DNA of 64,000 bases from Aquarana catesbeiana (taxonomy: Eukaryota; Chordata; Amphibia; Anura; Ranidae), in assembly GCF_042186555.1 (NCBI RefSeq), contig NC_133329.1, positions 74,354,557 to 74,418,556 on the forward strand. The letters are read 5' to 3'. Shown in pieces: positions 45,480-56,903 of the stretch. Both the position numbers and the translations under genes were made by a program. The notes below the pieces were generated by a model. It ran no database searches. It was not told the origin of the DNA and worked only from the letters and a program-made list of their open reading frames with translations. Positions within the stretch are counted from its first letter, which is position 1. The number at the start of each line of letters is the position of its first letter.

Positions 45480-45530
45480 AACGTAAGCTTCCCTGAGGAC
45501 GTTCATAACGAAACGTACGTCAGAGCGGTA
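45480..45530 (+). ncRNA. Hammerhead-like motif, right PLE arm
   Basis: CTGAGGA (45493-45499), then GTT/AAC stem with CAT loop, GAAAC (45510-45514), the palindrome GTAC and GTC (45518-45521). The 5' flank CGTAAGCTTCC can pair imperfectly with AGAGCGGTACG after the cleavage-site C, forming helix I. All core blocks are in order. The 10.1-11.1 pair is C/C, unlike canonical hammerheads. Confidence 0.45.
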
Positions 45531-46525
45531 CGTGGTCACGTGATTGTTTTACCTACATCCAGTTATCTGGTTGTCTCTCACGCCGGGTGGAACGCACGCC
45601 GTCCATTGATGCGGTGCGATGGGTCTCTGACACCAACCTTACCCTGACAAGCGAGCAGCCCCAGTGCCGGGTAGGCACCCACAAATGTAAGCGGCCATTT
45701 GGCTTTTTATTGTTACCCTAGCATTTTAATAAATGTTTTTACACTATGGAGACTTTGTTTGTTTCCCATATATTCATTGCTTGAACGATTGGGATCGGAG
45801 GGGTTCATGCCTAATCATCATCCAGTTGTCCAGCCGTCCATGTGAGCAGGCACAATCCTGCACAATCGCTAGTGACTCTCTTTTTAACTAAATGGGTCAT
45901 TGGTATCTGGTAAGCAGATATCTACTACTTCAAGGTGTATTTTCTTCCTTCTTTTGGTGACGGAACTTTTTTTATTTATCAACGGCAAGAAATTGGCACT
46001 TTTTGGAAGATATCACTCCACTTGAGAACTATTATTCCCTGTTATTGTGATAATTTAATATTGACACTGTTATTAATGTACCGTTTTGGTGGGTTATGCA
46101 CTAACTCCACTGTCAATATTTATATCAATTTAATTTTCTTTTAAATTTAAGGTACTCAGTTAAGCATAATTTTGCTGCACTTTAAATAATTTATCTTAGT
46201 TTCTAGCGCCCCCTATTTTCTTATCTACCATCTGATCATTTATGTTCAAGTTGGGGAGCAGCTTGATTTATATGTATCTATCTTTTTCACTGTTTAAATA
46301 TATGTTTATGATTCACTTATTTATTTACCATAATATTGACACCATTGGCGCGGAGTCAGTTGTTTTTTCATCATACGTGTTGTACATCACCGCGTTCTTG
46401 ACTCTTGAAATTTCCGACAAGATTTGGGTGACCGTGTGTATGCAAGACAAGTTTGAGCCAACATCCGTCGGAAAAAATCCATGGATTTTGTTGTCGGAAT
46501 GTCCGATCGTGTGTACGGGGCATTA

Positions 46526-47755
46526 GTGTTTGGGCCGAGGTCAGGGCTAAAGTCAAAGGTCAGTGTCAGTATTTTTTTGGACAGGATTTAAAAAAAAAGA
46601 AAAAATTTGTATCAGTGTCAGTCAGTGTCAATGTGTTTTCGATTTTAAAAAAAGTGAAATACACACTATTGTTTCTGGGCTGTACTACGGGTACAAACAA
46701 CTAACATACACATATGTGGTATCACTGGGATCGTCAGGAGCAGGAAAATGTATTTTGGGTTGTTCTTTGTTGGTAGGTTATGGTAATAGCAAGAAACATA
46801 CAGTTAAATTTAAAAAATTTATATTTTTTTTACTATTTTGGGACATTTTTTCTTTGATAATAAAAGAAAAATCAGGAGCTATCCATTACCATTTACCACC
46901 AAATGAAAGGGGTAAATTGGGTATATGTTTAAGAATCTAATTTGCTGACCTCAATCTGTTTTGGGCAACACTTTGGACCATCAGCTTAGGTTATTAACTA
47001 TACTGTTTTTTTGTTTATGTTGATTCATTGATGTACTGCTATAATATGTTTTTAACTAATTGTGTCTATACGCAATATATTTTTTCTACTTTTTATATAC
47101 TAATAAAGTTGGCACCTTTGTGCCTTTTTTTATCTACTTTGAACCTTTATACTCTTTTTCTGCCATTTAATTCCAAGGGGGCGTCTCCCAATGCACTTTG
47201 GTGCATGCTCTCACTCAAATTAAAGGCCAATTTGTCCTAAAAAAAAACAAGGTATGATCCACCTGGATGCACAAAGTAGTTGTGATGATACGCAAATATG
47301 CAGCCCCACGGAAAAACGCTCAGTCCAGTGGGGCCACATATTTAGATACGCTTGGTGCCGAGGGCTTAAACAATCTCCTTTAAATCTAACTATGCAATAT
47401 AAGGGCCTGTGACATTGGATAGAGATTGATTGTATAGGTTTGTCCTCATATTACACAGTTTTGGTGAATGTAAATGAGATCGTACAGGGATTGTACAATC
47501 AGATTCTAGTGTGTATGGCAACCCTTATAGAACCAACCTGAGACCAGGGCACTGTAATTTCTTTCAAAATGTTCTATGCTCCAAAAGTAAAAAAAAAATA
47601 AAGGTTTATACGCATATAATAAAAGTATGAATATGCAAAATACGTATTTATATATGCACTTGACTCTTGAAGCTTAGAATTTACCTGGCAACTTTGCACC
47701 GAGCCTGGCCTTACAGCAACCCTTACTGGATGATCTAATTGGGTGATTGAGGGGG
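46526..47755. mobile_element. Dispersed repeat remnants
   Basis: Segments here recur at 60780-61010: ACACTATTGTTTCTG, GGGTACAAACAA and CCACCTGGATGCACAAAGTAG. Two copies of an unclassified repeat are therefore present, this one longer. Coding potential is low. Confidence 0.5.
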
Positions 47756-47876
47756 AGAGCCCGATGTCCAAAACGAAGAAGGTCTTACTCGATGATTGAT
47801 AGTTGTATTGAGCGCTCCTCTCCAATTCATCAAGTGAGACCTTCTTCTTTTTGGACATCGGGCGCTCCTCTCTAAT
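47756..47876. repeat. Short palindrome
   Basis: CCGATGTCCAAAACGAAGAA (47761 on) is mirrored by TTCTTCTTTTTGGACATCGG (47850-47870). GAGCGCTCCTCTC is also repeated on both sides. Arms of about 30 bp flank a 60-bp loop. Confidence 0.75.
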
Positions 47877-48404
47877 CACCAAAGTATTCACTGTGTTAAC
47901 ACCCCCATTGTTGTTATCAGAACAGTAGCAGCCCTAGACCCTTACTGAGTCTATCACTTACCACCTACAATTGGGATAAAACCCATTGGAAGCAATTCCT
48001 TCTATACCTTCCACACAGTAATTTGCCGCTAGGCAGCCCTGAGTGGCACCAGTCCAGGGATGTCTTTCACTCAAACTTGGCCTGGAGGACAAGCACTAGT
48101 CCAGTGAATGCTTAGGCCCATTTTGACAGAGCACCATCTAATGGCTGCAGACTAGTATTACAATAGTTGTGTCTTCCTACGCTGTGACAGCAGTAGCCGT
48201 CTTAGTAGACAGGAAGTCACAGCCTGGCAGGAGGGAGGCCATGACCTGGCAGTAGGCTGTGGCCTGATAACTGAGAACCACTGACCTAAAAAGTGTGGGC
48301 TGGAAGAGTGAACTTCCCATCCCTTCCCTTTAAAAAGATGGGAAAATGTAATCAGTCACATAAGACAACAGCAATGTTTTGGAGCATAAAGCAACCCCTC
48401 CCTA
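47877..48404. other. Unassigned sequence
   Basis: No gene or repeat end recognised. Confidence 0.4.
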
Positions 48405-48650
48405 AAGCCTTGTACACACGGTACGATTGTTGGCCAACCGAGCTTCTGATTTTTGTCAAAAGGGCGTGTGCCAGGATCTTGTACACAATTGTAGTGCCAC
48501 AAACACGAACGTAGTGACATACTACGAGGAATTTCAGCTCTTGAGCGCCACCCTTTGGGTCCCTTCTGCTAATGTTGTGTTTGGTGAGCATTGATTCAAA
48601 GCATGCGTGTTTGTCTTTTCGACTTTTATGTGACGGATTTGTGTACTGAC
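48405..48650. mobile_element. Truncated MITE with GCCTTGTACACACGGTACGA end
   Basis: The left end resembles Harbinger-type termini (TTGTACACACGGTACG) and an internal GATCTTGTACACAATTG is related. The right end is missing, cut by the next hAT-type element. Confidence 0.5.
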
Positions 48651-48652
48651 CA

Positions 48653-49264
48653 GTGGCGGCTGGTGAAGTTTTAGAATGGGGGGGAGCCAGACCCCGCCCT
48701 TCCTTTTTGACTCCTCCCACTTGATGAAAATGGGCGTAGTTTCAGCTAAATAGTGGGCGTGGCTCTAAGGTGGTGTGGTTAGCATCTAAGATGAACGAGG
48801 GATGGAGGGAGAGGGAGAGAGGGATGGAGGGACAGCAGGCCCAGATCCTGCACAACAATAGAAATATGTGTATTCTAGAAAGTTTAACAATCAGCAGATA
48901 AAGATATTTCAAACACCTGGTGTTAGCACTTCAATCATCCCGGCGCCATTGGTTGTTATGGTGTCAGGATGATTGAAGCACATTATTTCTATTATTACAT
49001 TGTAATATAAAATGAAATTATTCAACTCACCATAATGCAGAATCAGTGGGACCCCCGAGTGTGTCACCTGCCACGTCGCCTGCCACCAGATGCCATCAGG
49101 TGTCCATAGCGGAGTCTGTCCTTACATGCAGCCTGTGTCACACCAAATGCAGCCTGTGTCACACCAAATGCAGCCTCCTGTGTCCCCCAAATGCAGCCTC
49201 CTGTGTCCCCCAAATGCAGTCTTGCCTGTGTCACATCGTACCCCCCTCCCCGTTCTCTGCGTGA
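48653..49264. mobile_element. hAT-type repeat, copy 1 of array-bearing family
   Basis: It begins CAGTGGCGGCTGGTGAAG, a hAT-like end. The segment 48880-49110 (ACACCTGGTGTTAGC, CAGGATGATTGAAG, CACCATAATGCAGAATCAGT) recurs at 61940-62130 and 63050-63250. After the shared GCCTGCCACCAGATGC it carries 21-23 bp units GCAGCCTGTGTCACACCAAAT and GCAGCCTCCTGTGTCCCCC (49128-49225). The right end is unclear. Confidence 0.7.
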
Positions 49265-49279
49265 GCACAGCGGTACTAC

Positions 49280-50087
49280 TTACTAGGGTTGCCACCTTTT
49301 CGTTGAGCCAAACCCGAACACATTTTTTTTGTAGTATGTACTATGGGACTGTAAAATACCTGGGAAAGCTCCGTGTGCCCCAGGGAAGTAGAAATGCGGC
49401 ACGCCCAGCGTGCTGCGGCGAACAGTGGGTGTGACCAATTGCATTAACAGTGAAAGGGGCTTAAAGGGTCTTTGGGGTTTTCCCCGTGAGGTCTGATGTG
49501 GCCAGTAATGGCTCGTCCTGTGGCAAGTATCTATCCCAGCACATATACAAATGTACATACAGCAAATCTACAATGGGCACTATGTTCCTCAGGACACATT
49601 CTCCTGCCATGCACCCAGGCCATCCACCTCCTATACCAGGCACTAAGAGACATGGGGGAATAGGAGCAGACTCCTACTACACCCACACCCAGCTAGAATG
49701 GACTACAAGTCCCAGAATTCCACAAAAAAACGTGCCGAAAGAACCCTAGAAGCCCACCAAAGTCCTGGTATAAATAATAAAGTCAGTAATGCTAGTATCC
49801 ACAGTGAGCAACTAAATCAGTTGTTGAGTCCCACACAGCCCATCAGAAGAAATCTGTTATTAATGATTTATTAATTATTTATTAATGCGTTATTAATGAT
49901 TTATTAATGATTTATTAAAGGTCACCAAAAGTCACTCAGCCCCCCTACAACGCCCCAAATGACACAAAACTGGTCTCGTTGGTTAGTGCTACGTTTGTGC
50001 TGGTTTGTGCTCAAATGACACGAAACTGGTCTCTTTAGTTAGTGCTACGTTTGTGCTGCTAAAATTTTTATTTGTGCTGCTATGGTT
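49280..50087. other. MITE end plus unassigned sequence
   Basis: Near 49283 CTAGGGTTGCCACCTTTTC is the same end as the MITE at 55497-55882. From 49450 on, nothing is assignable except TTATTAATGA repeats (49855-49920) and a CTCAAATGACACGAAACTGG / CCAAATGACACAAAACTGG duplication near 49957 and 50010. Confidence 0.5.
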
Positions 50088-50274
50088 TTTTTTTTTTTTT
50101 TTTTTAGACACATATGACTTATTATCAAACAAGACAGAAAAAGAAAAAGAAAGAGAAAAACAAAAAAACAAAAACAAAAACCTCAAATACAAAAATTTCC
50201 CTATGGCATTATTTAGGTTCTCTCGCTCTCTCCCCCCCCCCCCCTCATAATGACCCATCCTGCTTTCCGAGCGC

Positions 50275-51465
50275 TTATCCGTACTCCCTGGTGCAGACCA
50301 GAAGAGACCATGAATTCCATTTTTTATTAAATTTCTCCACCTTACCCTGTGTAATCGCAATGCCTTTTTCCATGGCGTATATATCTGCTACTTTTTTTAA
50401 CCATAGTGAGATTGAGGGGGGTGATTCTTGCTTCCAAACGGCCGGGATACAGGCCTTTGCCGCATTCAAAAGATGGGCCACAAGAGAATTCCGATATGTA
50501 CACTTTGAGAGATCCGAAAGATGAAGAAGATATCTTGCTGGGTCGGACCCCAGGTCATACTCTATTAATTGTCTTACAGTTTCTCGTACTTTAGACCAGA
50601 AATCTACTAACTTTCGACATGACCAAAAGATTTGGAGCATATTACCCTCTGATTCTCCACATCGCCAGCATTTATTTGTCCGCTCTGGATACATTTTTTG
50701 TAGTAATGATGGAACTTTATACCACCTTGTAAGAATTTTGTAGCATAACTCTTGGTATTTGCTGGCAGTTGAGGAGTAATGAGCAAAGTGTAAAATATAG
50801 CTCCTTTGCTCTTTGGAGAGTGTAATGTCAAGATTTCTTTCCCATTTCGAAAGAAATCTTGGGACAAAGTCTTCAGGGGGATCTGTTAATATTTTATATA
50901 CCTCTGATACTCCATGTGCAGAAGGCTCTTCCAAAAGGCATACATTTTCTAATGGTGTATTTAAGCGGTCTGATCTTTCCCCCCTATTAAGGGAGGTTAG
51001 GAAATGTGTAAGCTGTTGCATCCGCCATGGATCCAGCGGCGGACAGAACAGCGATTGCATTTCCGACCTTGTCTTCAACCTTGATGCTTCAAGAAAATCC
51101 CCTAATCGAAATCTGCCATGGCGCATAATTTGCTTAAAACGGCTGTCTGTGTAGCCAGAGGGAAATAGTGGATTTCCCAACACAGGATGGAGCCGAGTGA
51201 TTTCCCCGTCAAATCTTGAGAAAAAGTGGCTCTGTTGGATTACTTTTAAAGTTGCCCCTATCAAGGGGTGATGTCTTAAAGTTCCAAGAGCTTTAAGTTG
51301 TAGCCATGGCAGACATCGAAGAGGAATCTCCATACATGATTGTTCAATCGCTATCCAGGTTTGGTGTCCCTCGTCTCTGCACCAAGAAAGTACCCTAGCA
51401 AGGTGTACTGCTTTGTAGTATCTTATCGGGTCGGGAAAAGCCATACCTCCTCTAGACTTTGGCAT
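50275..51465 (-). pseudogene. L1 ORF2 C-terminal part
   Basis: 396 codons open, with MPKSRGGMAFPDPIRYYKAV at the start, the segment equivalent to GGLAVP in other L1s. Distally CWRCGESEGNMLQIFWSC is the Cys-rich knuckle (Q where His is usual), followed by LVDFWSKV. It joins the RT piece by a frameshift near 51460. The frame is long for a dead LINE, suggesting fairly recent insertion. Confidence 0.85.
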
Positions 51466-52655
51466 AGCCAGTAAATTGAAAGATAGACGCGGATGCCCAA
51501 ATAAATTTAATAAAAATACTACGTATTGATTTCAGAAAGGACTCTGGAATAGCTATTGGCAGAGTCTGAAGGAGGTATAGTAACCTTGGAAGAATATTCA
51601 TTTTAAGAATGGCATTCCTACCCATCCATGTATAGGGACCTTTATTCCATCTTTCCAAATCAGATGAAAATTCCCGTATTAGGGGTGGAAAATTTGCTTG
51701 AAAGACTTTGTCTATTGAGGAAGTCAATTTGACTCCTAGATATGTCAGAGATGAAGCTACCCAGGGTAGCTTGAAGAGCCTGTGCTCGTGCTGTTTGCAA
51801 CGTAATGTTTAATATCTCTGATTTTTGAGTATTAATTTTAAAATTAGAGATTAAGCTATAGCGATCAAACTCATTTACAAGGTTTGGTAACGTGGTTTCT
51901 GGTGAGGTGATGAAAAACAATATGTCGTCTTCATACGCCGCAGTTTTGTGCTCAGTTTTGTCGATTGAGCAACCCTGTATATCGATATTTTGTCGAACAT
52001 GTCGCAGAAATGGTTCGAGGGTTAATATGAATATCATTGGGGACAAAGGGCATCCCTGTCTAGTACCGTTGCACATGTTAAAGTATGAGGAGGTTACCTC
52101 ATTAATTCTTACCGCCCCAGGAGGAACAGAGTATATAGCCTCTATCCATTTACCAAATGCTTTCCCAACTCCAATATGGGTCAACGTCTCCTTCAGAAAT
52201 GTCCAATCCACCCTATCAAAGGCTTTCTCAGCATCAGAGGATAGTAGACATAGTGGTATTTTACGAGAATGAGCCAGATGAATAATATCTAAAGCCCTAG
52301 TGGTATTATCTTTAGCCTCTTTGGTAGGCATAAAGCCTACCTGATCAGAGTGGATGACAGTCTGAAGGAGAGGTTGTAATCTTGTAGCTAATATCCTTGT
52401 GAAAATTTTCAAATCGACATTTAATAATGAGATCGGTCTATAGTTGTTACATTGGGTGAGGTCCTTGCCCTCCTTAGGAATGACTGCAATATGTGCCCTA
52501 AGAGTGTCAGTCGGTAAGGGTCGATCTTCTAGGAGGGAATTAAATGCTTTTGTAAATCTTGGACCTAAAATGGGAGCAAATACCTTGTAATAGACTACTG
52601 TATACCCATCTGGGCCGGGAGCTTTATGTGGCTTTAACGTACTGATTGCGTTCAT
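51452..52655 (-). pseudogene. L1 reverse transcriptase domain
   Basis: The frame 52655-51660 contains KAPGPDGYTVVYYK, VIPKEGKDLTQCNNYRPISL, DAEKAFDRVDW (catalytic Asp, motif A), NGTRQGCPLSP and AAYEDDILFF (motif C, 51935-51924). L1s normally have YADD or FADD here; the E is a change at a non-catalytic position inside the motif. A frameshift near 51720 leads to a second frame (51727-51452) with RWNKGPYTWMGRNAILKMN and LPRLLYLLQTLP. Confidence 0.88.
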
Positions 52656-52741
52656 ATATTTTCGTCAATTGATATCGGCGCATTTAGTGCCTCCGAGTCG
52701 TCGTCGGAGATTGACGGTAAACCTGAGGAGGCAAGGTACTC

Positions 52742-54070
52742 TCAAATTAATTGTTGCTTTTGTGCCGTTTGGTCTGACGGGGTATTCGTCTGTAAGTTAT
52801 ATAATGACTGGTAATATTTTCGAAAAACCTCTGCATTTTTTTTAGATTCGAAGAAACGGTTCCCTCCGTCAGAGTCTATATGTGGGACATAGTTTCTACG
52901 TGAGTTTTCCCTAAGTGAATGTGCCAGGAGTTTGCCTGATTTGTTCCCTTGTTCGTAGTGTACATTTCTAGCTCTCGCTGTCTGTATGCTGGCCTCCTGT
53001 TTCATCAAAGTAGAGAGTTTTTCCCACTGTATCCTGAGATCTACTGCTATGGTTTGTGAAAGTGATTTTTTATGTTTAGTCTCTAACTCTGCTACCAATT
53101 TTAATTGATCCTGAAACACTCTTTGTTTTTTTTTTTACTTATTTCCGTCGCCTTTTTAATCAATATACCTCGCATAACGCATTTATGTGTTTCCCATAGA
53201 ATGAGTGGGGAGATTTCTTCTGAGTCATTTTCATTAAAGATTCTAATCAGTTCGCTAGAAAGCTCGTTCCGAAGTTGGCCTTCTTGTAGTAGCGATTCAT
53301 TAAGTTTTCATGTCCATGGTCTGTTAGCCGGCTTAGACAGCTGAAGATCTAAAGACACCGGAGCATGATCTGATACCGTTAATGTCCCGCTGGTCGAGTT
53401 GACCACCGCGCTGGTAGTAAAGATTGAGATATTAACACATAATCGATTCTAGAGTAACTATTGTGTGGCGCCGAATAGAAAGTGTAGTCACGTTCGGCTG
53501 GATGCTGGACTCTCCAAACATCTACAATTCACATAGATTGTATAGCTTTTTTTATTCGTCTAAGATATTGATAAGATGTGATTAGATGTGTAGTGGATTT
53601 AGAAACATCCAGTAAAGGATCAAGGGCCACATTCAAATCTCCACCCAGTATCAGTCCACCCTCCATAAAAACCTGTAGATTATTAAGAATTCCATTAAGA
53701 CAACTCAACTGTGCCTGGTTCGGTAAATAGAAGAACACCAAAGTAACTCGATGGCCAGCTAAGTTGCCTTTAAGAAAAAGGTAGCCTCCTTCCGGATCGC
53801 TCATCTGGTCAGCGTAGGACCATGGAACCGTCCCAGAAAGCAAGATACTCGCCCCCCTCGTCTTAGAGTCTGGGGCTGTACTGTGGAAAACATATGGATA
53901 TCTTTTATCTTTAAATTTTGGTGTCTTCCCGGATTGGAAAAGTGTCTCTTGTATGAATACCACCTGAGCGTGCATGCGCCAGAGTTCACGTAGGACCACT
54001 GTGCGCTTCTCCGGTATATTCAATCCATTACATTCAGGGAGAGGCAGCGCACACTGGTCATAGCGAAGCC
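52742..54070 (-). pseudogene. L1 ORF2 endonuclease and linker
   Basis: From 54070: ECNGLNIPEKRTVVLRELWR, then FIQETL (catalytic Glu) and GGDLNVAL (Asp/Asn). In other frames near 53460-53340 are SRIDYVL-like and SDHAPVSL residues, giving the Asp-His pair of apurinic-type endonucleases. The linker piece 53119-52742 (FQDQLKLVAELETKHK, ARARNVHYEQGNKSGKLLA) is typical of L1 ORF2 before the RT. Two or more frameshifts lie between 53530 and 53120. Confidence 0.8.
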
Positions 54071-54190
54071 CGATACGGGAAAGAAGAGAGAGCGAGAGAG
54101 AAAAAAAAAAAGAAACAACAAAACAAAAAAAAAAAAAACACAAAAAAAAAAAAACCCACACACCCCAACACACCAAAAACACAAAATTGA

Positions 54191-54758
54191 ATACACAACA
54201 AACTACTAATAGGGCTCTAATTGAGCCCGCGCGCCCCTGTGATCTCCTCCTAGAATAGTCCGGGAGGAGATAGCACTGGGAGGCAAAAAAATTCCTATGT
54301 AGAGGAGCTGGAGAGCGACACCAATAGTGGGGATCATTCGGATCACATTAACATATATAGCACGTGTGATTCTTTATCCTAATATCCACAGCTTAGGTTT
54401 CATATCAAATCACGTATTCCATGCCCGCCTTAAGAGCTCCTGTATATTTATGACTTATACTTCATTTACATTAACTGTTATTACCCATGCCTACCCCATC
54501 CCCCACTCCCCTCCCCCCCAGACATCTCCCACCCCCAGTATTCTTATTTCTGTAAAGCTGTAAAGTAACTTTCCACAGTGCCTGCTCTTCATAGTACAGC
54601 ACTTAAATAGTATCAAGCGGCCCCCGCTGCCTCCACCTCCCTACTCCCACCTACATGGCAAAAAAAAGGGGGAGGGGGGGACGGGAACGGGGGGGACGGA
54701 GGAAAGGGATGGGGGGAGGGAGATTCTAACACCCAGTTCTATTCCAGTCTAACACCTC
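54191..54758. other. Unassigned, possibly LINE 5' sequence
   Basis: Contains a GCGCGC patch, AGGAGATAGCACTGGGAGG and a G-rich stretch at 54663-54720. It may be 5' sequence of the L1. No protein similarity is visible. Confidence 0.35.
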
Positions 54759-54761
54759 TAA

Positions 54762-55189
54762 GGCTCCGTTCACACTAATGCGTTTTTTGATGCATTTTGC
54801 ATTTTGCAGAAATGCATGGGAAATTTTTAACATGGGTTCCTATGGAACATGTTCACACCAATGCTTCTTTGTACCTCTGCGTTTTTGGAAACGGTCTGGG
54901 ACTTTTTTTCATGCAAAATGCAGCGTTTTGCAGGTAATTCAATAGACTAGCATCAAAAACGCAAGTACAGCGTCTTCACAGCTCCTCCACAGCACCCCTG
55001 CGGTGCCCCTGCCGCGCCCCGCACCTTTCCCTTTCTTCCTTTTACACTGTATACAGTATAAAAGAAAACTGTAAAAAAAAAAAAAAAAAAAACAAAACGC
55101 GGCAAAAACGCTGCTCAAAAACGCGGCAAGCACCACAAAAAACACTGCAGAAACGCTCACAAGCAACATGCATAGATGTGAATCGAGCC
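54762..55189. mobile_element. TAA-flanked MITE (GGCTCCGTTCACAC ends)
   Basis: The left end GGCTCCGTTCACACTAATGCG and mirror GATGTGAATCGAGCC lie between TAA at 54759-54761 and 55190-55192. An A run lies at 55074-55092. It is similar in style to the GGCCCC element at 34237-35061. Confidence 0.8.
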
Positions 55190-55192
55190 TAA

Positions 55193-55440
55193 GAGCCCTT
55201 TCACACTGGGGCGGTTTGCAGGCGTTATTGCGCTAAAAATAGAAAAATAGCGCCTGCAAACCGACCTAAAACTGCCTCTACTGTTTCTTCAGTGTGAAAG
55301 CCTGAGGGCTTTCACACTGAAGCGGTGCGCTGGCAGGAGAGAAAAAAATCTCCTGCAAACTGCATCTTTGGAGCGGTGAAGGAGCGGTGTATTCACCGCT
55401 CCTAAACCGCTCCTGCCCATTGAAATCAATGCCACCTAGA
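55193..55440. mobile_element. Truncated MITE with GAGCCCTTTCACACTGGGGC end
   Basis: One end and an internal inverted AGGGCTTTCACACTGAAGCG block (55307) are present. The outer right end is missing. Confidence 0.55.
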
Positions 55441-55496
55441 TGAACAACCTCTGATCACACACTACTATATCATTCACTGCTCATCCATAGAATACC

Positions 55497-55882
55497 TAGG
55501 GTTGCCATCTGTCTAGGATTAACCCGGACAGTGCAGGTTTTGAATCATGTGTCTGGGTTTTAGTGCGCCTGCACCCCAGACACATTATTCAGACAGGGCA
55601 TTGGCATTCCCAAGTAACCAAGAAAGTCACACAAAACTCTGTTGCTGTCCGGGACCTGTGGGCGGCTGTCTGGGAGCAGGTTCAGCATCACTGGGGGGCG
55701 GGGTGATGAAGTCAGCAAGAGCAATTTGGCCAAATACACTGTTTGCATACCACATTACTACTATCCTTGGGCCATCCAAAGGTGTCCAAGGTCTTTTATA
55801 ATACTATAGTTTATACTACGAGAAAAAAAAACTGCACCGCTAAAGTGTTTGGGTTTGGGTTGAAGAAAAGGTGGCAACCCTA
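55497..55882. mobile_element. MITE with TAGGGTTGCCA ends
   Basis: The left end TAGGGTTGCCATCTGTC and mirror AAAAGGTGGCAACCCTA bound about 386 bp. The same end starts at 49283. No ORF of note. Confidence 0.75.
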
Positions 55883-56903
55883 CTATGCACCACCTTTATG
55901 TATTGAAAGGTTTCAATCATGTCCCCCCTTTTCCTTCTTTCCTCAAGACTGTACAAATTAAGGCACTGAAGTCACTCCTGATAAGGGGAGGCAAATGCTC
56001 ACTGGGGACCCAAACTCTTTAGGCCCAGATAGGAAAACTTTAACTGAAAGGACAGTGCAGTCGAAATCCTGTAGCACTTTTTTGTGAGTGTACTATTAGT
56101 TGTAATTTAATGTATTAATAATGTCCAAATACAATTTGGTTACAGTATGTGAGTGTTTGTCTAATAAAGTTACCTGCTAGAGACTGAGAGAGGTTTGACA
56201 ATTGGAGGAAAACATGATAACTGATTCAGGATATACAGTACGTAAGCATAGTCGGTCCTTCTATTGTATTAGAGGTCACATTGCATCTGGTGGGTGTGTT
56301 TGCTTGTTCTCAGGGTGGTGAAAGAGGAAAATGTGTGAATCATGGAGAAGCTTTTAAGCATACTATTTTGTGTAAATACACAGTAGAAGAAATTCTACTT
56401 CTGTTTTTCAGACTTTTGGATCATTTTATTTATTTACTTACTTTAAGAGATTATGATCTATAACCAGAGCATAGTGTGCCGCCATCCTCACAACACTTCT
56501 CTCCACACTACCGAAAGGAATGCAGAGGAGGCAACCATATCTTTAACCCTAGCTTGACCAGCTCAATAGCCTATACCTCCACTTGTGTGATAGAAACACC
56601 TTCATACTCTAAATCCAAGGCATCACCTACAAACCTGGGCAAATAGAGGACAGTGAGCTATTACTTATAAACTCGGGCAAGCTAAAGGGCAGAGAGGGGA
56701 ATAACACAGAGATCATTCCAAAAAAAACAGCAACTACTAGGGAAAGTTACATATGATCTCATTGAATCTTTACATCTAATAAAACAACTGTATAATAAAA
56801 TATGTGTATACATATACTGTAACTGCTTGTTAAAAGTATTTATACATCTCCAGTTACGACTTGAGCAGGCCTGTACTCATTCTATGACATTTAGTAAATC
56901 CAC
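55883..56903. other. Unassigned sequence
   Basis: Mixed AT-rich DNA. No gene, terminal repeat or tandem array was recognised. Confidence 0.5.

Larger units (their letters stand above)
36886..46367. mobile_element. Penelope-like retroelement, head-to-head inverted pair
   Basis: It is flanked by the 14-bp duplication TCATCATACGTGTT (36872-36885, 46368-46381). The left copy (minus strand, 43900 down to 36886) and the right copy (plus strand, 43903 to about 46225, then a 140-bp tail) are long inverted repeats meeting near 43903. The left copy reaches further 5' and retains the end of the RT. Both carry the GIY-YIG region. Shared 3' parts include CTGAGGAC...CGAAACGTACGTC and a final CTAGCGCCCCCTATTTTC. 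The left copy is split by the hAT at 38456-42824. Head-to-head partial copies are common for PLEs. Confidence 0.85.
36610..46522. mobile_element. Harbinger MITE split by a PLE insertion
   Basis: The left part 36610-36885 begins AGCCCCGTACACACGGTCGG. The right part 46382-46522 ends GTCCGATCGTGTGTACGGGGCA. Both are flanked by TTA (36607-36609, 46523-46525). The halves join at TCATCATACGTGTT, which is duplicated because of the PLE insertion. Without the insert the MITE is about 420 bp. Confidence 0.9.
50088..54190 (-). mobile_element. L1/Tx1-type LINE, nearly full ORF2, inactive
   Basis: Minus-strand order is endonuclease (about 54070-53340), linker (53119-52742), RT (52655-51660) and C-terminal region (51465-50275). 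The T run at 50088-50105 on the plus strand is the poly(A) tail. ORF1 is not recognisable: 54100-54180 is A-rich with CACAAAA repeats. At least four frame breaks interrupt ORF2. No clear target duplication was found. Confidence 0.85.

Noticed and set aside
47574..47891. 105-codon minus frame
   Set aside because: Spans the palindrome at 47756-47876 and low-complexity sequence; no domain.
50005..50524. Plus-strand frames near the L1 3' end
   Set aside because: They are antisense shadows of the L1 tail and poly(A).
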